Source of the DNA: Oscillatoriaceae cyanobacterium Prado104
Lineage (GTDB): Bacteria > Cyanobacteriota > Cyanobacteriia > Cyanobacteriales > Microcoleaceae
Assembly: GCA_025454405.1 (NCBI GenBank)
Contig: JALOON010000032.1
Span: 1 to 64,000, forward strand
Direction: 5' to 3'
DNA length: 64,000 bases
Position numbers and translations under genes: made by a program. Shown one piece after another: positions 7,855 to 16,830 of this stretch. Below the pieces are notes generated by a model. That model was not told the origin of the DNA and ran no database searches. It saw only the letters and a list, made by a program, of their open reading frames with translations. Position 1 is the first letter of the stretch; every line of letters starts with the position of its first letter.

Positions 7855-8649
7855 ATGAACTATTTATTACTATCAATGCTCAGCTTTTTTGTTGGCATTA
7901 TCGTTGGTTTGACCGGAGTTGGCGGAGCCTCGCTCATCACGCCCATGTTAATTTTTGTCTTCCAAGTTCCGGCATCAATTGCTATTAGTTCGGATGTTGT
8001 AGCTGCGACATTAATGAAAGTTGTTGCGGGCTGCAAACACTGGCAGCAACAAACCCTTGATTTGCAAGTAGTTAAGTGGCTGGCTTTGGGTAGCGTGCCG
8101 GGTTCGCTGGGCGGCGTGTGGATTTTGCACGGCATTAAGTCCAGTGGCAGTCAGGAATTAGATTGCATTTTGCTGCGCTGTCTGGGAATTGCGATCGCCC
8201 TGGTTGTCGCCTTAGCAACCAGCCAATTATTGCTCAAAACATTTTTCCCCAATTTCCCAATGCCCGCGCTGCCAGAATGGGATTTAAAAACTAATTGCGG
8301 TCGCATTTTCACCGTAAGTGCGGGAGCAATTTTGGGGTTAATAGTAGGAATTACGAGCGTATCTTCCGGTGCGATGTTTGCACTGTTGCTGATGGCTTTT
8401 TTCCGTTTGGATGCTTCAAAATTGGTAGGAACAGATATTTCGCAGGCAGCAATTTTGTTAATGTTTACTTCTCTGGGACACCTCAGCCTCGGGACAGTAA
8501 ATTGGAGTTTGGTATTGCCGATTTGGCTGGGTTCGGTGCCGGGAGTTTTGGTTGGTGCTAAATTGTGTAAAGTGATGCCCCAACGCCCGCTAAAGTTTGC
8601 GATTTACGGAATGCTGGCGGTAGCGAGTTGGAAGTTGTATCAAGTTTAA
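7855..8649 (+). CDS. Sulfite exporter TauE/SafE family transporter
   Basis: 264 residues from the ATG at 7855, chosen because GGACGGA precedes it and the first helix starts at once (MNYLLLSMLSFFVGIIVGL). The family signature GLTGVGGASLITPML is at about residues 18-32, and the second half repeats it as GLIVGITSVSSGAMFALLLM. This is the expected two-fold repeat of this eight-helix family. Members move sulfite, sulfoacetate or similar anions outward. Its place beside cysK, sbpA and the rhodanese supports a sulfur role, though many family members have other or unknown substrates. It converges on cysK. Confidence 0.82.
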   Translation: MNYLLLSMLSFFVGIIVGLTGVGGASLITPMLIFVFQVPASIAISSDVVAATLMKVVAGCKHWQQQTLDLQVVKWLALGSVPGSLGGVWILHGIKSSGSQELDCILLRCLGIAIALVVALATSQLLLKTFFPNFPMPALPEWDLKTNCGRIFTVSAGAILGLIVGITSVSSGAMFALLLMAFFRLDASKLVGTDISQAAILLMFTSLGHLSLGTVNWSLVLPIWLGSVPGVLVGAKLCKVMPQRPLKFAIYGMLAVASWKLYQV

Positions 8650-8662
8650 ATAGTTGACAGTT

Positions 8663-8743
8663 AAGAAAAGTTTTGAGTTTTGAGTTTTGAGTTTTGAGTT
8701 AAAGACAGTTCTTTATTCAAAACTCAAAACTCAACAATTGTTA
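8663..8743. terminator. Bidirectional hairpin built from TTTTGAG short tandem repeats
   Basis: Runs of GAGTTTTGAGTTTT (8675-8700) and the complementary AAAACTCAAAACTCAA (8719-8734) form a long stem between the converging TauE/SafE and cysK genes. Such heptanucleotide-type repeats are common in filamentous cyanobacteria. Here the arrangement could end both transcripts. Confidence 0.55.
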
Positions 8744-8747
8744 TGAA

Positions 8748-9728
8748 TTAATAGTTGCTAACTAATGATTCGAGTTGCTGGATTATCGGGGCTTCTAAGT
8801 CTTTAAACAGCGCTGTACTGAGATAGCGTTCGCCAAAAGAAGGCTGCACGAAAACAATTATTTTTCCTGCATTTTCGGGACGCTTGCCGAGTTGAATTGC
8901 AGCAAATAATGCCGCACCTGCTGAGATTCCCGACAGCAATCCTTCTTCTCGGGCTAGGCGGCGGCTGTAAGCGATCGCATCTTCATCGCTAACAGCAATT
9001 ACTTCATCAATTAACTCTGGTCTCAGCACTTCCGGGACAAATCCCGCACCGATTCCTTGAATTTTGTGAGGGCCTGCTTTGCCTCCAGAAAGTACTTGGC
9101 TGTTGGCTGGTTCCACTGCAACTGCTTTAAAACTCGGTTTCCGCTGTTTAATTACCTCAGCAACTCCGGTAATTGTGCCGCCGGTGCCGACTCCAGCTAC
9201 TAAAAAGTCTACTTTGCCCTCCGTATCTTCCCAAATTTCCTCGGCGGTTGTTTCTCGGTGAACTTTCGGATTTGCGGGATTGCGAAACTGTTGCAGGATG
9301 AAAGCATCGGGGATTTCTTCTGCTATTTCTTCGGCACGGGCGATCGCGCTTAACATCCCTTCATGTCCCGGAGTTAATTCTAACTGAGCTCCGTAAGCTT
9401 TTAACATCGATCGGCGTTCCAAACTCATCGTATCCGGCATCGTTAAAATCAAACGGTAGCCCTTCGCCGCCGCTACCATTGCCAAAGCAATTCCTGTATT
9501 TCCCGAAGTCGGTTCGACTAAAACTGTTTTTCCCGGTTCAATTAATCCCGCATTTTCTGCCTCTTGAATCATGCTCGCGCCGATGCGATCTTTCACCGAA
9601 GCTGCCGGATTCATCCCTTCCAATTTCGCTAATATTGTAGCGGCAACTCCTTCTGCTTGGGGAATTTTATTGAGCTGAACTAAAGGAGTTCTGCCAATTA
9701 ATTCTGTAACGTTCTTAGCAATTTTCAC
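8748..9728 (-). CDS. cysK: Cysteine synthase A (O-acetylserine sulfhydrylase)
   Basis: 326 residues, full length. The enzyme makes cysteine from O-acetylserine and sulfide with pyridoxal phosphate in the cytoplasm. The PLP lysine is K46 in [11 protein letters not shown]; the substrate-binding loop TSGNTG is at 74-79; the PLP-phosphate glycine loop [10 protein letters not shown] is in the middle; GISAGA is near the C-terminus. The start is GTG, with GGGAG in the 18-base gap to the upstream rrf2-type gene, so the two form an operon. In Bacillus the comparable CymR regulator binds CysK, making the pairing meaningful. The substrate O-acetylserine would come from the CysE encoded at 19140. Confidence 0.95.
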   Translation of the reverse strand: MKIAKNVTELIGRTPLVQLNKIPQAEGVAATILAKLEGMNPAASVKDRIGASMIQEAENAGLIEPGKTVLVEPTSGNTGIALAMVAAAKGYRLILTMPDTMSLERRSMLKAYGAQLELTPGHEGMLSAIARAEEIAEEIPDAFILQQFRNPANPKVHRETTAEEIWEDTEGKVDFLVAGVGTGGTITGVAEVIKQRKPSFKAVAVEPANSQVLSGGKAGPHKIQGIGAGFVPEVLRPELIDEVIAVSDEDAIAYSRRLAREEGLLSGISAGAALFAAIQLGKRPENAGKIIVFVQPSFGERYLSTALFKDLEAPIIQQLESLVSNY

Positions 9729-9746
9729 GGTTGGATCGCTCCCTAT

Positions 9747-10184
9747 CTAAATATAGTACATGGGATTAGATTGTTTGCGAACATCGCGCTGTTCGCACAA
9801 ATCTTGCAAGCTGTATTTGCCCAAAACTGCCAAAGATGCCTGCCTGACTTCCTGCCAGATTTCCAGCACTTCAGTTTTTTCGAGCGTTGTAGATTCCGCA
9901 ACTTTTTGAAACTTGCCGTTGCTGTCGCCTTCCAAAGCACAAAACACTTCTAGCAACGTAATTTGCCACGGTTCTTTTGCCAGTAAATAACCGCCTTTAG
10001 CGCCCCGCAGACTCTGCACGAATCCCGCACGTCTGAGCACGGTAAGAATTTGGTCGAGATAGCGTTCCGGTATCTCTTGAGACTCTGCGATATCGTTCAC
10101 GGTTAGGGGGGAGTCTTTCGGGTAGGGAGTGGCAAGTTCCAACAGCGCCAACAGGGCGTATTCGACTCTAGAAGATAGTTCCAC
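9747..10184 (-). CDS. Rrf2-family transcriptional regulator (CymR-like)
   Basis: 145 residues. The N-terminal winged helix reads MELSSRVEYALLALLELA, and LRGAKGGYLLAK forms the wing; both are hallmarks of Rrf2 regulators. Only two cysteines are seen (in VFCALEG and DLCEQ), without the three-cysteine cluster spacing of IscR, so it is more like the cysteine-metabolism repressor CymR. It is first in an apparent operon with cysK. By analogy it would repress cysteine-synthesis or sulfur-uptake genes when cysteine is ample; targets here are inferred. The start is a GTG in the divergent region with the small cysteine protein. Confidence 0.88.
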   Translation of the reverse strand: MELSSRVEYALLALLELATPYPKDSPLTVNDIAESQEIPERYLDQILTVLRRAGFVQSLRGAKGGYLLAKEPWQITLLEVFCALEGDSNGKFQKVAESTTLEKTEVLEIWQEVRQASLAVLGKYSLQDLCEQRDVRKQSNPMYYI

Positions 10185-10294
10185 ATTTGCTACTCGCGAT
10201 CGAATGTAAGTTGTAGGTTATATCATAGTACACTTTTTCGGTAGGCATTAGGGTGTTCTCATGTTTTTATCACAAAAACGGTTAGGTAAATCCC

Positions 10295-10567
10295 GTGAGC
10301 CACATAAATTTAAGTAAATTAGGTTGCAGGCACTGCCGCCACTACCAACAGCAGGGCCGCAGGGGCGGACATTGTTTGATGCTGGGAGTAGCGGTGCAGG
10401 GCGCGTGGAAAGCCTGTCCGTTGGTGTTCCCACCTTTTGCACCTTCTTGGGAACACTCAGAAATGGCTGGAGAGAGTCTTAAATATTCGATCGAACTTTC
10501 CCGCAGTCCGGCAGTCCGGCAGGAGTCTACTGACTTTGTAGCGAGAGTGTTTGTAAAGAAAATCTAA
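10295..10567 (+). CDS. Small four-cysteine protein, conserved type in cyanobacteria
   Basis: 90 residues from a GTG. The first half has four cysteines (C11, C14, C27, C41) in the pattern CRHC...GGHC...WKACPL, followed by PPFAPSWE. The spacing suggests a metal site or redox-active thiols. The second half is polar. I believe similar small proteins are widespread in cyanobacteria, but I know of no function. It is divergent from the rrf2-cysK operon, sharing a 110-base promoter region, so co-control by the Rrf2 protein is possible. The protein is not an obvious shadow of anything on the other strand. Confidence 0.65.
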   Translation: MSHINLSKLGCRHCRHYQQQGRRGGHCLMLGVAVQGAWKACPLVFPPFAPSWEHSEMAGESLKYSIELSRSPAVRQESTDFVARVFVKKI

Positions 10568-10633
10568 AGGCGACCAAGAGCGATCGCATTAAAAAAGATA
10601 ATCAACTCAAAAAGCAGAAAACGTGAATACACT

Positions 10634-10860
10634 ATGAGTCGAACAGCCTACCCAAGTGACTTAAATGATACACAGTAGCAATTGAACCTGAGTTTAAAGC
10701 ACTACCAAAACGATGGGTAATTGAATGCACTTTTGCTTGGTTAGGAAACAACAGACGCTTAAGTAAAGAATACGAGCAATTACCCTCAGTCACTGAAGCA
10801 ATAGTTGCAACGACCCGACCGATGCTGTGACGATTAGCCTCAGTCTCAAAAGCTCCTTAA
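10634..10860 (+). pseudogene. Internally deleted IS5-type transposase remnant
   Basis: ATG at 10634 begins [14 protein letters not shown], a typical N-terminus of IS5-group transposases, and hits a stop at 10676. In another frame from 10675 the sequence reads [19 protein letters not shown] and [20 protein letters not shown], the usual C-terminal part around the catalytic glutamate. A TGA at 10828 then interrupts, and translation resumes as RLASVSKAP to a TAA near 10857. The middle of the gene, with the first two acidic residues, is gone, so this is a dead element. It sits directly upstream of the glycosyltransferase-GH99 gene and marks past insertion there. Confidence 0.8.
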
Positions 10861-10923
10861 AATTTACTTCACAAATAGCCTCTAAGGCTCAGTCAGTCTA
10901 AACTTCAGTTATTTGCCCGCTTT

Positions 10924-13062
10924 ATGGAACACCCCCTCGATCTCGCAATCATCATTCCCGAACTCGTCAAGTATGGAGGTGCCGAACGAGTTGTCATCGA
11001 GTGCCTCGCTCGTTGGCAACACCACCATCGCATTACACTTTATGCCACGTCCCTCAACGATCGGGTCGTGCGCGAGTTCTGCCCAGAGAATCGCTTCAAA
11101 TTTGTGCAACTTTCACCTTACTTTCAAGGGGATCGTGCGTTCTTCTTGAACGGCACCTTGCTGCCCAAACTGTGGCAACAGGAAATCGGTACACATGACA
11201 TTTACCATACTCATCTTTGGCCTTGTCATCTGATTGACCGACACCCGATGGTGTGGTACCCGCACGAACCCCCGCGCATGCTGGAAGATCTTCGGCTTAG
11301 TCAACTTCCCGACTCGATTACGTCTGATGTGTGGAAGGTTCACGTTTACCCGAAGTTCACCTACGACGATCTTCCATCACGGCTTTACGAAGCAACCATG
11401 AACGCACTAGGAATGTTTGACAAGCTGGGCAATCCAGACCGCATAGTTGCGAACAGTCACTATGTTGCTCAGTATTTGTCACAGGTTTATGGACGAATCG
11501 TTGCAGACGTAGTTTACCCAGGCGTTGTATGTGCCAACCAGATCGTTGAGCTTTCGCCGAATGTCCAATTCCTCACCGTTGGTCAACTCTGGCCACACAA
11601 ACGAGTGAAGATGATTATTGAGGCACTGGCGATGATACCGGATGCACGGCTGGTGATTGTCGGAGATGGTCCTGAACGTCAGAAACTTGAACGAATAGCT
11701 GTGTCCTTGGGTATCAGAGATCGCGTTTGTTTCAAGCACGGACTGTCAGAAGCAGAGTTGAAAGCGGAGTACAATGCCTGTCGTGCAGTTGTTTTCGCGG
11801 CAGCACGCGAACCGTTCGGCATTGTTCCTCTAGAAGCATTGGCTCATGGCCGTCCCTTGATTGCAGTCAATGAAGGAGGATATACAGAGGTTGTTGACCC
11901 TCAATGTGCCCTACTGGTGTCGCCGCGTCCTCAAGAACTGGCCGATCGGATGAACTTGCTGGCGCGTGACATTGATTTAGCTAAAGCGATGGGTGAAGCT
12001 GGTTGGAGAAAAGCCCAGCAATATAGCTGGAATAACTCGGCGCATCAGCTAATTAAAATTATTGAGTCCACGTTTAATACTTATCCACAGGAATACAAGC
12101 AGGGGGATGATGAAACTGCGGCACTTTGTCCGCTGCTCGGAGTCCAATATTATTGCTGGTATGGAGATGGATCTGGCAATCTTCATTGGAACGACAATTT
12201 GGAATTCGGATCTGTTGATGATATGCCCGAAATCGGGTTTTATTCGTCGCTAGATGGTGATGCCCTGAAATATCATTTTGAATTGATGGAGCGCCACGGC
12301 ATAGACTTTCTGGTTGCCAACCTGCATATTGATTCAAACGGTGTGAATGAGCATGAGTTGGCTGGTCTGATTCGGATGTTTCATGTTGCCGAACTAACCA
12401 GATCCCAAATCCGCATCGCAATTCAACTGTGTCTCTACGATCCTTCCCATGATGGATTAGAGCGGGCGATCGCTACCATCAGGGATCTGTCAAACTCACC
12501 CAACTATTTCAGGTTCAAATCCCAACCAGTCATATTCTTATTTTGGACTGGCATTTGGGACGGACAACGAACTGAGATTGACAATCTGAAAGCGGCGACT
12601 GATGGATTTCTGCGAATCGCTTGTAGTTTAAGGCTGCCTTCAGATACAGAATCGTTGTATCTAACCTTTGGGCTATTTGATTCGTGGGCGCTTTTTTCAC
12701 CTCTGGAAGTAGCATCGTCTGAGAATTGGCAGAGTGTTTGGGCAGAGGCATATCGGCGATCGGATTGTGGTAAAAAGGGAATTCGCTCGGTAACAGTCAG
12801 CCCAGGCTATGACGATCGCCATCTGACAGATATTCACAGGAGTAACAATCCATTTCGTTGTGTCGATCGCGATCGGGGAAAGACTCTCAATACCATGACA
12901 GAGTTTGTGCTCCGTCAATCTGTGATGCCACAACTGGTGCTTGTATCTACTTTTAATGAATACCATGAGAACAGTCATATCGAGCCAACCAAAAGGCATG
13001 GATCGCAATATATGGAAGCAATCAAAGATTTTGGACAAGCTTTGCGAACAAGATGGATGTGA
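10924..13062 (+). CDS. Fusion: GT4 glycosyltransferase + GH99-like glycan domain
   Basis: 712 residues with two enzymes in one chain. Residues 1-380 are a GT-B glycosyltransferase of family 4: KYGGAERVVIE near residue 16, LTVGQLWPHKRV starting the nucleotide-sugar half, VIVGDGPERQ, and the EPFGIVPLEALAHGRP motif that binds the donor sugar. Residues about 395-710 resemble the GH99 / WbsX-type domain of bacterial polysaccharide loci: GVQYYCWYGDGSG at the start and STFNEYHENSHIEPTK near the end, like the family's WNEW.E..IEP motif. A cytoplasmic role in making or trimming a surface glycan is inferred. The sulfotransferase 70 bases downstream suggests the product is sulfated. The IS5 remnant upstream suggests acquisition. 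Confidence 0.82.
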   Translation: MEHPLDLAIIIPELVKYGGAERVVIECLARWQHHHRITLYATSLNDRVVREFCPENRFKFVQLSPYFQGDRAFFLNGTLLPKLWQQEIGTHDIYHTHLWPCHLIDRHPMVWYPHEPPRMLEDLRLSQLPDSITSDVWKVHVYPKFTYDDLPSRLYEATMNALGMFDKLGNPDRIVANSHYVAQYLSQVYGRIVADVVYPGVVCANQIVELSPNVQFLTVGQLWPHKRVKMIIEALAMIPDARLVIVGDGPERQKLERIAVSLGIRDRVCFKHGLSEAELKAEYNACRAVVFAAAREPFGIVPLEALAHGRPLIAVNEGGYTEVVDPQCALLVSPRPQELADRMNLLARDIDLAKAMGEAGWRKAQQYSWNNSAHQLIKIIESTFNTYPQEYKQGDDETAALCPLLGVQYYCWYGDGSGNLHWNDNLEFGSVDDMPEIGFYSSLDGDALKYHFELMERHGIDFLVANLHIDSNGVNEHELAGLIRMFHVAELTRSQIRIAIQLCLYDPSHDGLERAIATIRDLSNSPNYFRFKSQPVIFLFWTGIWDGQRTEIDNLKAATDGFLRIACSLRLPSDTESLYLTFGLFDSWALFSPLEVASSENWQSVWAEAYRRSDCGKKGIRSVTVSPGYDDRHLTDIHRSNNPFRCVDRDRGKTLNTMTEFVLRQSVMPQLVLVSTFNEYHENSHIEPTKRHGSQYMEAIKDFGQALRTRWM

Positions 13063-13132
13063 GTAAATAATGCGGAATGCGTAATTCGTAATTAAAAAAT
13101 CTCTAATTGTTCATCAATTAATAATTAATTCA

Positions 13133-13825
13133 ATGGCAGAAACTAAGCGTTATTTTGTTTTGAGTTCTCCGAGGTCAGGGACGCACATGCTGCGGACGAG
13201 TCTGGACAATCATCCTCAAGTCGTATGTATGACTGAAATGTTCAATCCAGACTATACCGAGAGCAAGTATGACTTTACGCCTGATACTCCCGCTGTTGAG
13301 ATTCTTGCTAACTATATCTTCACTCCAGAAAATATGATGCACCCTTGCGTCGGGTTTCTATTACACCGTTGTGGGGCAAGGTTCGGTAACTGGCCGGATC
13401 TTTGGTCGCTTCTCGAACAGGACAAGCATCTAGCTGTAATCGGTCTCCGCCGCCAAAATCTCTTGCGTCGTTATCTCTCTGTTCAGTTGATGAAGAATCA
13501 GGATCTGGAAGGGAATCCGCCAGCACCACTCCACTTTGACAAGGATCTACTGATCGGGGACTTCCAGAAGCAGGAGGCTAAGATTGCCGAGTTTGATGCG
13601 AGATTCTCTGACCACCCGCTTATAACTGTTACCTATGAGGATTTGTGCGATCGCTACACAGAGACTATGGGCTGCATTCAATCGTTTCTTAATCTCACAC
13701 CAGTAAATCTTGAACCTGGAACTAAGAAGCGGGCAACCCCAGCATTGGCAGAGATAGTTGCCAATTATACGGAACTCAAACGCGAATTTGCCGACACCAA
13801 GTGGTTCAGTTTCTTTGATGACTAA
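13133..13825 (+). CDS. Stf0-type sulfotransferase
   Basis: 230 residues. The 5'-phosphosulfate loop is at residues 10-20 (SSPRSGTHMLRTSLD) and the 3'-phosphate-binding region reads GLRRQNLLRRYLSVQ near residue 105. These mark PAPS-dependent sulfotransferases of the Stf0 group, first known from trehalose sulfation in mycobacteria. The enzyme transfers sulfate from PAPS to a hydroxyl, probably on a sugar. Its partner is probably the glycosyltransferase-GH99 fusion just upstream. Its location among sulfate-uptake genes links sulfate supply with sulfated glycan production; that link is inference. It converges on sbpA. Confidence 0.82.
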   Translation: MAETKRYFVLSSPRSGTHMLRTSLDNHPQVVCMTEMFNPDYTESKYDFTPDTPAVEILANYIFTPENMMHPCVGFLLHRCGARFGNWPDLWSLLEQDKHLAVIGLRRQNLLRRYLSVQLMKNQDLEGNPPAPLHFDKDLLIGDFQKQEAKIAEFDARFSDHPLITVTYEDLCDRYTETMGCIQSFLNLTPVNLEPGTKKRATPALAEIVANYTELKREFADTKWFSFFDD

Positions 13826-13939
13826 GCTCGAAAGAGTTAAAAACCTGAAATTTAAACGACCTGGAGTAGCGCCAACCTTTTTACCTGTTTATCTTGCATC
13901 TGACTCTCGATCGCGCGATCGAACTAATCGAATTATAGA

Positions 13940-15064
13940 CTATCTCCGTCCCAGAGAACTCTGAATTCGATCGAACATCGCATTGTCAGCGAAGAATTTA
14001 TTTTGCACCGCATTCCAGCCGCCTAAATCGGTAATTGTAAACAGCCTGCCAATTCTCGGAAACTTACCGCTAAATTCTTGGGCTACTGTCGCATTAACAG
14101 GTCGAAAACCTACCCGAGCAAATTCTCGCTGAGCTTCCGGCGTGTAGAGATATTTTACAAAAGCCTCCGCTACTTTAGTAGTTCCATGTTTGGCAGCATA
14201 TTTATCAACTACAGCGACGGGGTTGTCGATGGAAATATTTACTTGGGGGATGATGTAAGGTTCGTTTTCGCCTTGAGTTCTGGCTAGCAGAATTTCGTTT
14301 TCGTAGTTAATCAGCACGTCGCCTTGGTTTTGTTTGTAGAAGGTATCAGACGCTTCTCGGGCATCTCGGGGAAGCACCGGAACGTTTCGATAAACCTGGC
14401 TGACAAAGTTGCTGGCTTGCTGTTCGTTTCCTCCGGTTCGAGTTACCGAACCCCACAAAGCTAAGAAGTTCCAGCGCGCGACACCCGAGGTTTTTGGATT
14501 AGCAGTAATTACTTTAACTCCGGGTTTGGCTAAATCTGCCCAGCCTTGAATTTTTTTGGGATTTCCCGGTCGCGTTACTAATGCTGCAACTGATTTGCTA
14601 ACGATTCCGTTATTGGGTACTTCTCTTTCCCAACCCGCTTTAATTAAACCGGCTTGTTGGATGCGATCAGTATCGAATTCTAAGGCTAAGTGTACGACAT
14701 CGGCTTCCAAACCGCCAATTACAGCGCGGGTTTGAGAACCAGAACCGCCGTAGCTTTGGCTGATTTTGACATTTTGGTTGTTTTCCCGCTTCCACTTGGC
14801 AACGAAGCCGGGAATAATCCTGTCATAGGCGGATTTAGTAACAGCAAAGGAGACTAAGGTGAGTTCGACATCTTTAGGTCTTTGCTGTCCGATCGCGGCT
14901 TGAGGTATTAACCAACTCAAGCCTAAACCTACTGCAAAAAAGAAAGCAAAGATTCTGAGTAGGAAGGATTTTTGAAACTTGAGAGGCTGCCAAGAAATTA
15001 CCGGCCAGACAGTTTTTTTCTTGAAAGGTTGCAAGGCATTATCTTCGATATGGTGGTACGACAT
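13940..15064 (-). CDS. sbpA: Periplasmic sulfate-binding protein
   Basis: 374 residues. An unusually long N-terminal part (about 30 hydrophilic residues, then the hydrophobic segment LLRIFAFFFAVGLGLSWL) precedes a cleavage region near AAIGQQ. The mature domain starts VELTLVSFAVTKSAYDRIIP and includes YGGSGSQTRAVIGGLEADVV and TSGVARWNFLALWG, all typical of SbpA/CysP sulfate-binding proteins. It catches sulfate for the CysTWA ABC transporter. cysA is 7.3 kb away on the same strand, and no cysT or cysW is in the window. Regulation by sulfur supply is expected, but I see no clear copy of the box found upstream of cysA. Confidence 0.93.
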   Translation of the reverse strand: MSYHHIEDNALQPFKKKTVWPVISWQPLKFQKSFLLRIFAFFFAVGLGLSWLIPQAAIGQQRPKDVELTLVSFAVTKSAYDRIIPGFVAKWKRENNQNVKISQSYGGSGSQTRAVIGGLEADVVHLALEFDTDRIQQAGLIKAGWEREVPNNGIVSKSVAALVTRPGNPKKIQGWADLAKPGVKVITANPKTSGVARWNFLALWGSVTRTGGNEQQASNFVSQVYRNVPVLPRDAREASDTFYKQNQGDVLINYENEILLARTQGENEPYIIPQVNISIDNPVAVVDKYAAKHGTTKVAEAFVKYLYTPEAQREFARVGFRPVNATVAQEFSGKFPRIGRLFTITDLGGWNAVQNKFFADNAMFDRIQSSLGRR

Positions 15065-15356
15065 TGATGGTTTTTGGTTCCTCTTATTTTTTCTCAGGTG
15101 AAACTAGCGCAAAATTCACGTTCATGCGCTTGATGCAGGGCAAATACAGTCATAGCAAATGCAGCCCGATCGAGATTTGCTCGGATAATCTATAAGATTT
15201 CGCTGCGGCAGAAATTCTTGCTTGCCCAAGCGCAGTGTGTTTTTCTAGCTATCGAGCGATCGCGCATTGAGTGCGATCGCCCTTTTTCCCTACTTAATTT
15301 AATAGATTACACTATTAACTCCTAAATGTCTATAGTATTTTAGGGGTTTCTGATTT
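15065..15356. other. Intergenic region upstream of sbpA
   Basis: About 290 bases holding the sbpA promoter region and the tail of the YeeE/YedE unit. It contains two HIP1-type GCGATCGC blocks at about 15257-15282 that pair with each other and are followed on the + strand by a short T-run (CCCTTTTTCC), plus the TTTTAGGGGTTTCTGATTTTTAG stretch next to the YeeE/YedE stop. No gene is seen. Confidence 0.35.
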
Positions 15357-16577
15357 TTAGTTTTGGAGTTGGAGGAGCGATCGCAATTTAATTCCTGCAA
15401 TACTACCCAACAAAGCAGCAGCAATCCACAGCCAACCGTGCAAACTGGTAGAAGCAATGCCGCTAAAAAAAGCGCCGACATTGCAGCCAAAAGCTAGCAG
15501 CGCCCCGTAACCCATCATGAAACCGCCGCTTAAAACAGCAACTATTTTGGGTAGCGACAAATTAGTTTTGACGGCGAATTTGCCAGCCAAAGCTGCTGCT
15601 AAGATTGCACCCAAAACAATGCCAAAATTCATCACCGAAGTAACATCAGCAAAAATGCCTTTTTCCAGGGATGCCAACTTGTCGGGAGCATTCCAAAACG
15701 GGTTAGTTGTTGGGTCCCAACCGAAAGCGGTAGCAATTTCAGCCGCCCACAAAGTAAACCCCCAAGTCACTCCCCAAGGACGGCCATCAATTAGCAGTTT
15801 TAGCCAGTTGAGAAAGGCCAGGGCAAATGCTCCGGCAGCCAGCGACCAAGGCCCGTAAAGCCATTGATTTCTGATGTTAGATGCGGGAGATTTAATGATA
15901 AAATCTGGCGTTAATGAAGGTCGAGCGTTAGTAGTGCGATTCCAATGCCAAAGCGCGATCGCAATTAACAGAAATACGCTCAATTGCAAGATAACTGCAG
16001 GCGTCCATCCCAAAGTTTTGCCTAAAGATATCGGCGGTAGCGATGGCAAATTCCACAAATGTCTTGTCAAACTTCCGGCAAAAGAACCGATGCAAAAAGT
16101 TAGCAGCGTTAACAGCATTGACGCACTGCCGCCGCCAATTGTCCACAGCGTGCCGCAAGCGCAGCCGCTGCCTAATTGCATCCCAATTCCGAAGAGAAAT
16201 GCGCCGATCGCATTTTGCCAGCCGACAGGTGCAACCGCGCCCGCTATTGCGTGTCCGAATGCCGAACCCGCAGCAAGTACGGGAGCAAAAAGTACGGTGG
16301 CGGTTCCTAACATTAATAAGTGCGCTAAAACACCTGTAATATCGCGATCGACAAACAATTTGCGGTAGGCGGAAGCAAAGCCAAAACTAGCATGATACAA
16401 ACTCGCGCCCAGCAAACCTCCGATCGCAAATAAAACGCTTTGCCGCCAACCGTAGGCGCTCAAACCAACCGCACCGGCAGCAAATAATGTCAAGATAACC
16501 GCTAAAATCGGACGCTGCGATCGGGGTTGCGAAGTCTGCGGCTGCGGTGAAAATTTTATTTTTGCAGTGTTGCTCAT
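15357..16577 (-). CDS. YeeE/YedE (TsuA-type) sulfur transporter
   Basis: About 406 residues from the ATG at 16577 (the frame extends to a TTG at 16586). It is a polytopic membrane protein of the YeeE/YedE, DUF395 or sulf_transp family. Hallmarks are GMQLGSGCACGTLWTIGGGS with paired cysteines in the first half and LAFGCNVGAFFSGIAS in the second half. This is the pseudo-two-fold repeat with cysteines that line the path in the thiosulfate importer TsuA. It probably imports thiosulfate or another reduced sulfur species. The rhodanese next upstream would handle thiosulfate sulfur. Palindromic repeats interrupt the upstream region. Confidence 0.85.
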   Translation of the reverse strand: MSNTAKIKFSPQPQTSQPRSQRPILAVILTLFAAGAVGLSAYGWRQSVLFAIGGLLGASLYHASFGFASAYRKLFVDRDITGVLAHLLMLGTATVLFAPVLAAGSAFGHAIAGAVAPVGWQNAIGAFLFGIGMQLGSGCACGTLWTIGGGSASMLLTLLTFCIGSFAGSLTRHLWNLPSLPPISLGKTLGWTPAVILQLSVFLLIAIALWHWNRTTNARPSLTPDFIIKSPASNIRNQWLYGPWSLAAGAFALAFLNWLKLLIDGRPWGVTWGFTLWAAEIATAFGWDPTTNPFWNAPDKLASLEKGIFADVTSVMNFGIVLGAILAAALAGKFAVKTNLSLPKIVAVLSGGFMMGYGALLAFGCNVGAFFSGIASTSLHGWLWIAAALLGSIAGIKLRSLLQLQN

Positions 16578-16592
16578 AATTCTCAATCATCC

Positions 16593-16774
16593 TGTAGGGG
16601 CGGGTTCGCCAACAATAATTGACTCCCACAAACAATCTCGATAAACCCGCCCCCACCCCACAGATAACCCATATTAACCTCGATCGTCCGTCTCTTTAAA
16701 GATACAAGTGGCGGGTTCGCCAACAGCCTTTGGTTCCTGCATACAGGTTAAATAAACCTGCCTCAACCCCACGA
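16593..16774. repeat. Two copies of the GGGGCGGGTTCGCC palindromic repeat
   Basis: Copy 1 covers 16593-16662 and copy 2 about 16705-16774. Each begins GTAGGGGCGGGTTCGCCAAC or a variant (copy 2 begins GTGGCGGGTT), has a 30-40 base middle, and ends AATAAACCCGCCCCCACCCC or a variant, giving a stem of about ten base pairs. The same element occurs three times inside the porin gene at 33141-33449. A short leftward frame across copy 2 is not a gene. Confidence 0.85.
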
Positions 16775-16830
16775 GCCAACCCCAATTAACATTACTGCAA
16801 GATATCAGTAATAATTGATTTCCCAAATGT

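Noticed and set aside
7628..7858. 76-residue frame before the TauE/SafE gene
   Set aside because: Starts with GTG without ribosome site and lacks protein character; its overlap with the next start is probably chance.
12505..12530. tRNA-like GGTTCAAATCCCAACC sequence
   Set aside because: It lies in the coding region of the GT4-GH99 protein and no cloverleaf can be built around it. No other tRNA-like sequence was found by eye.
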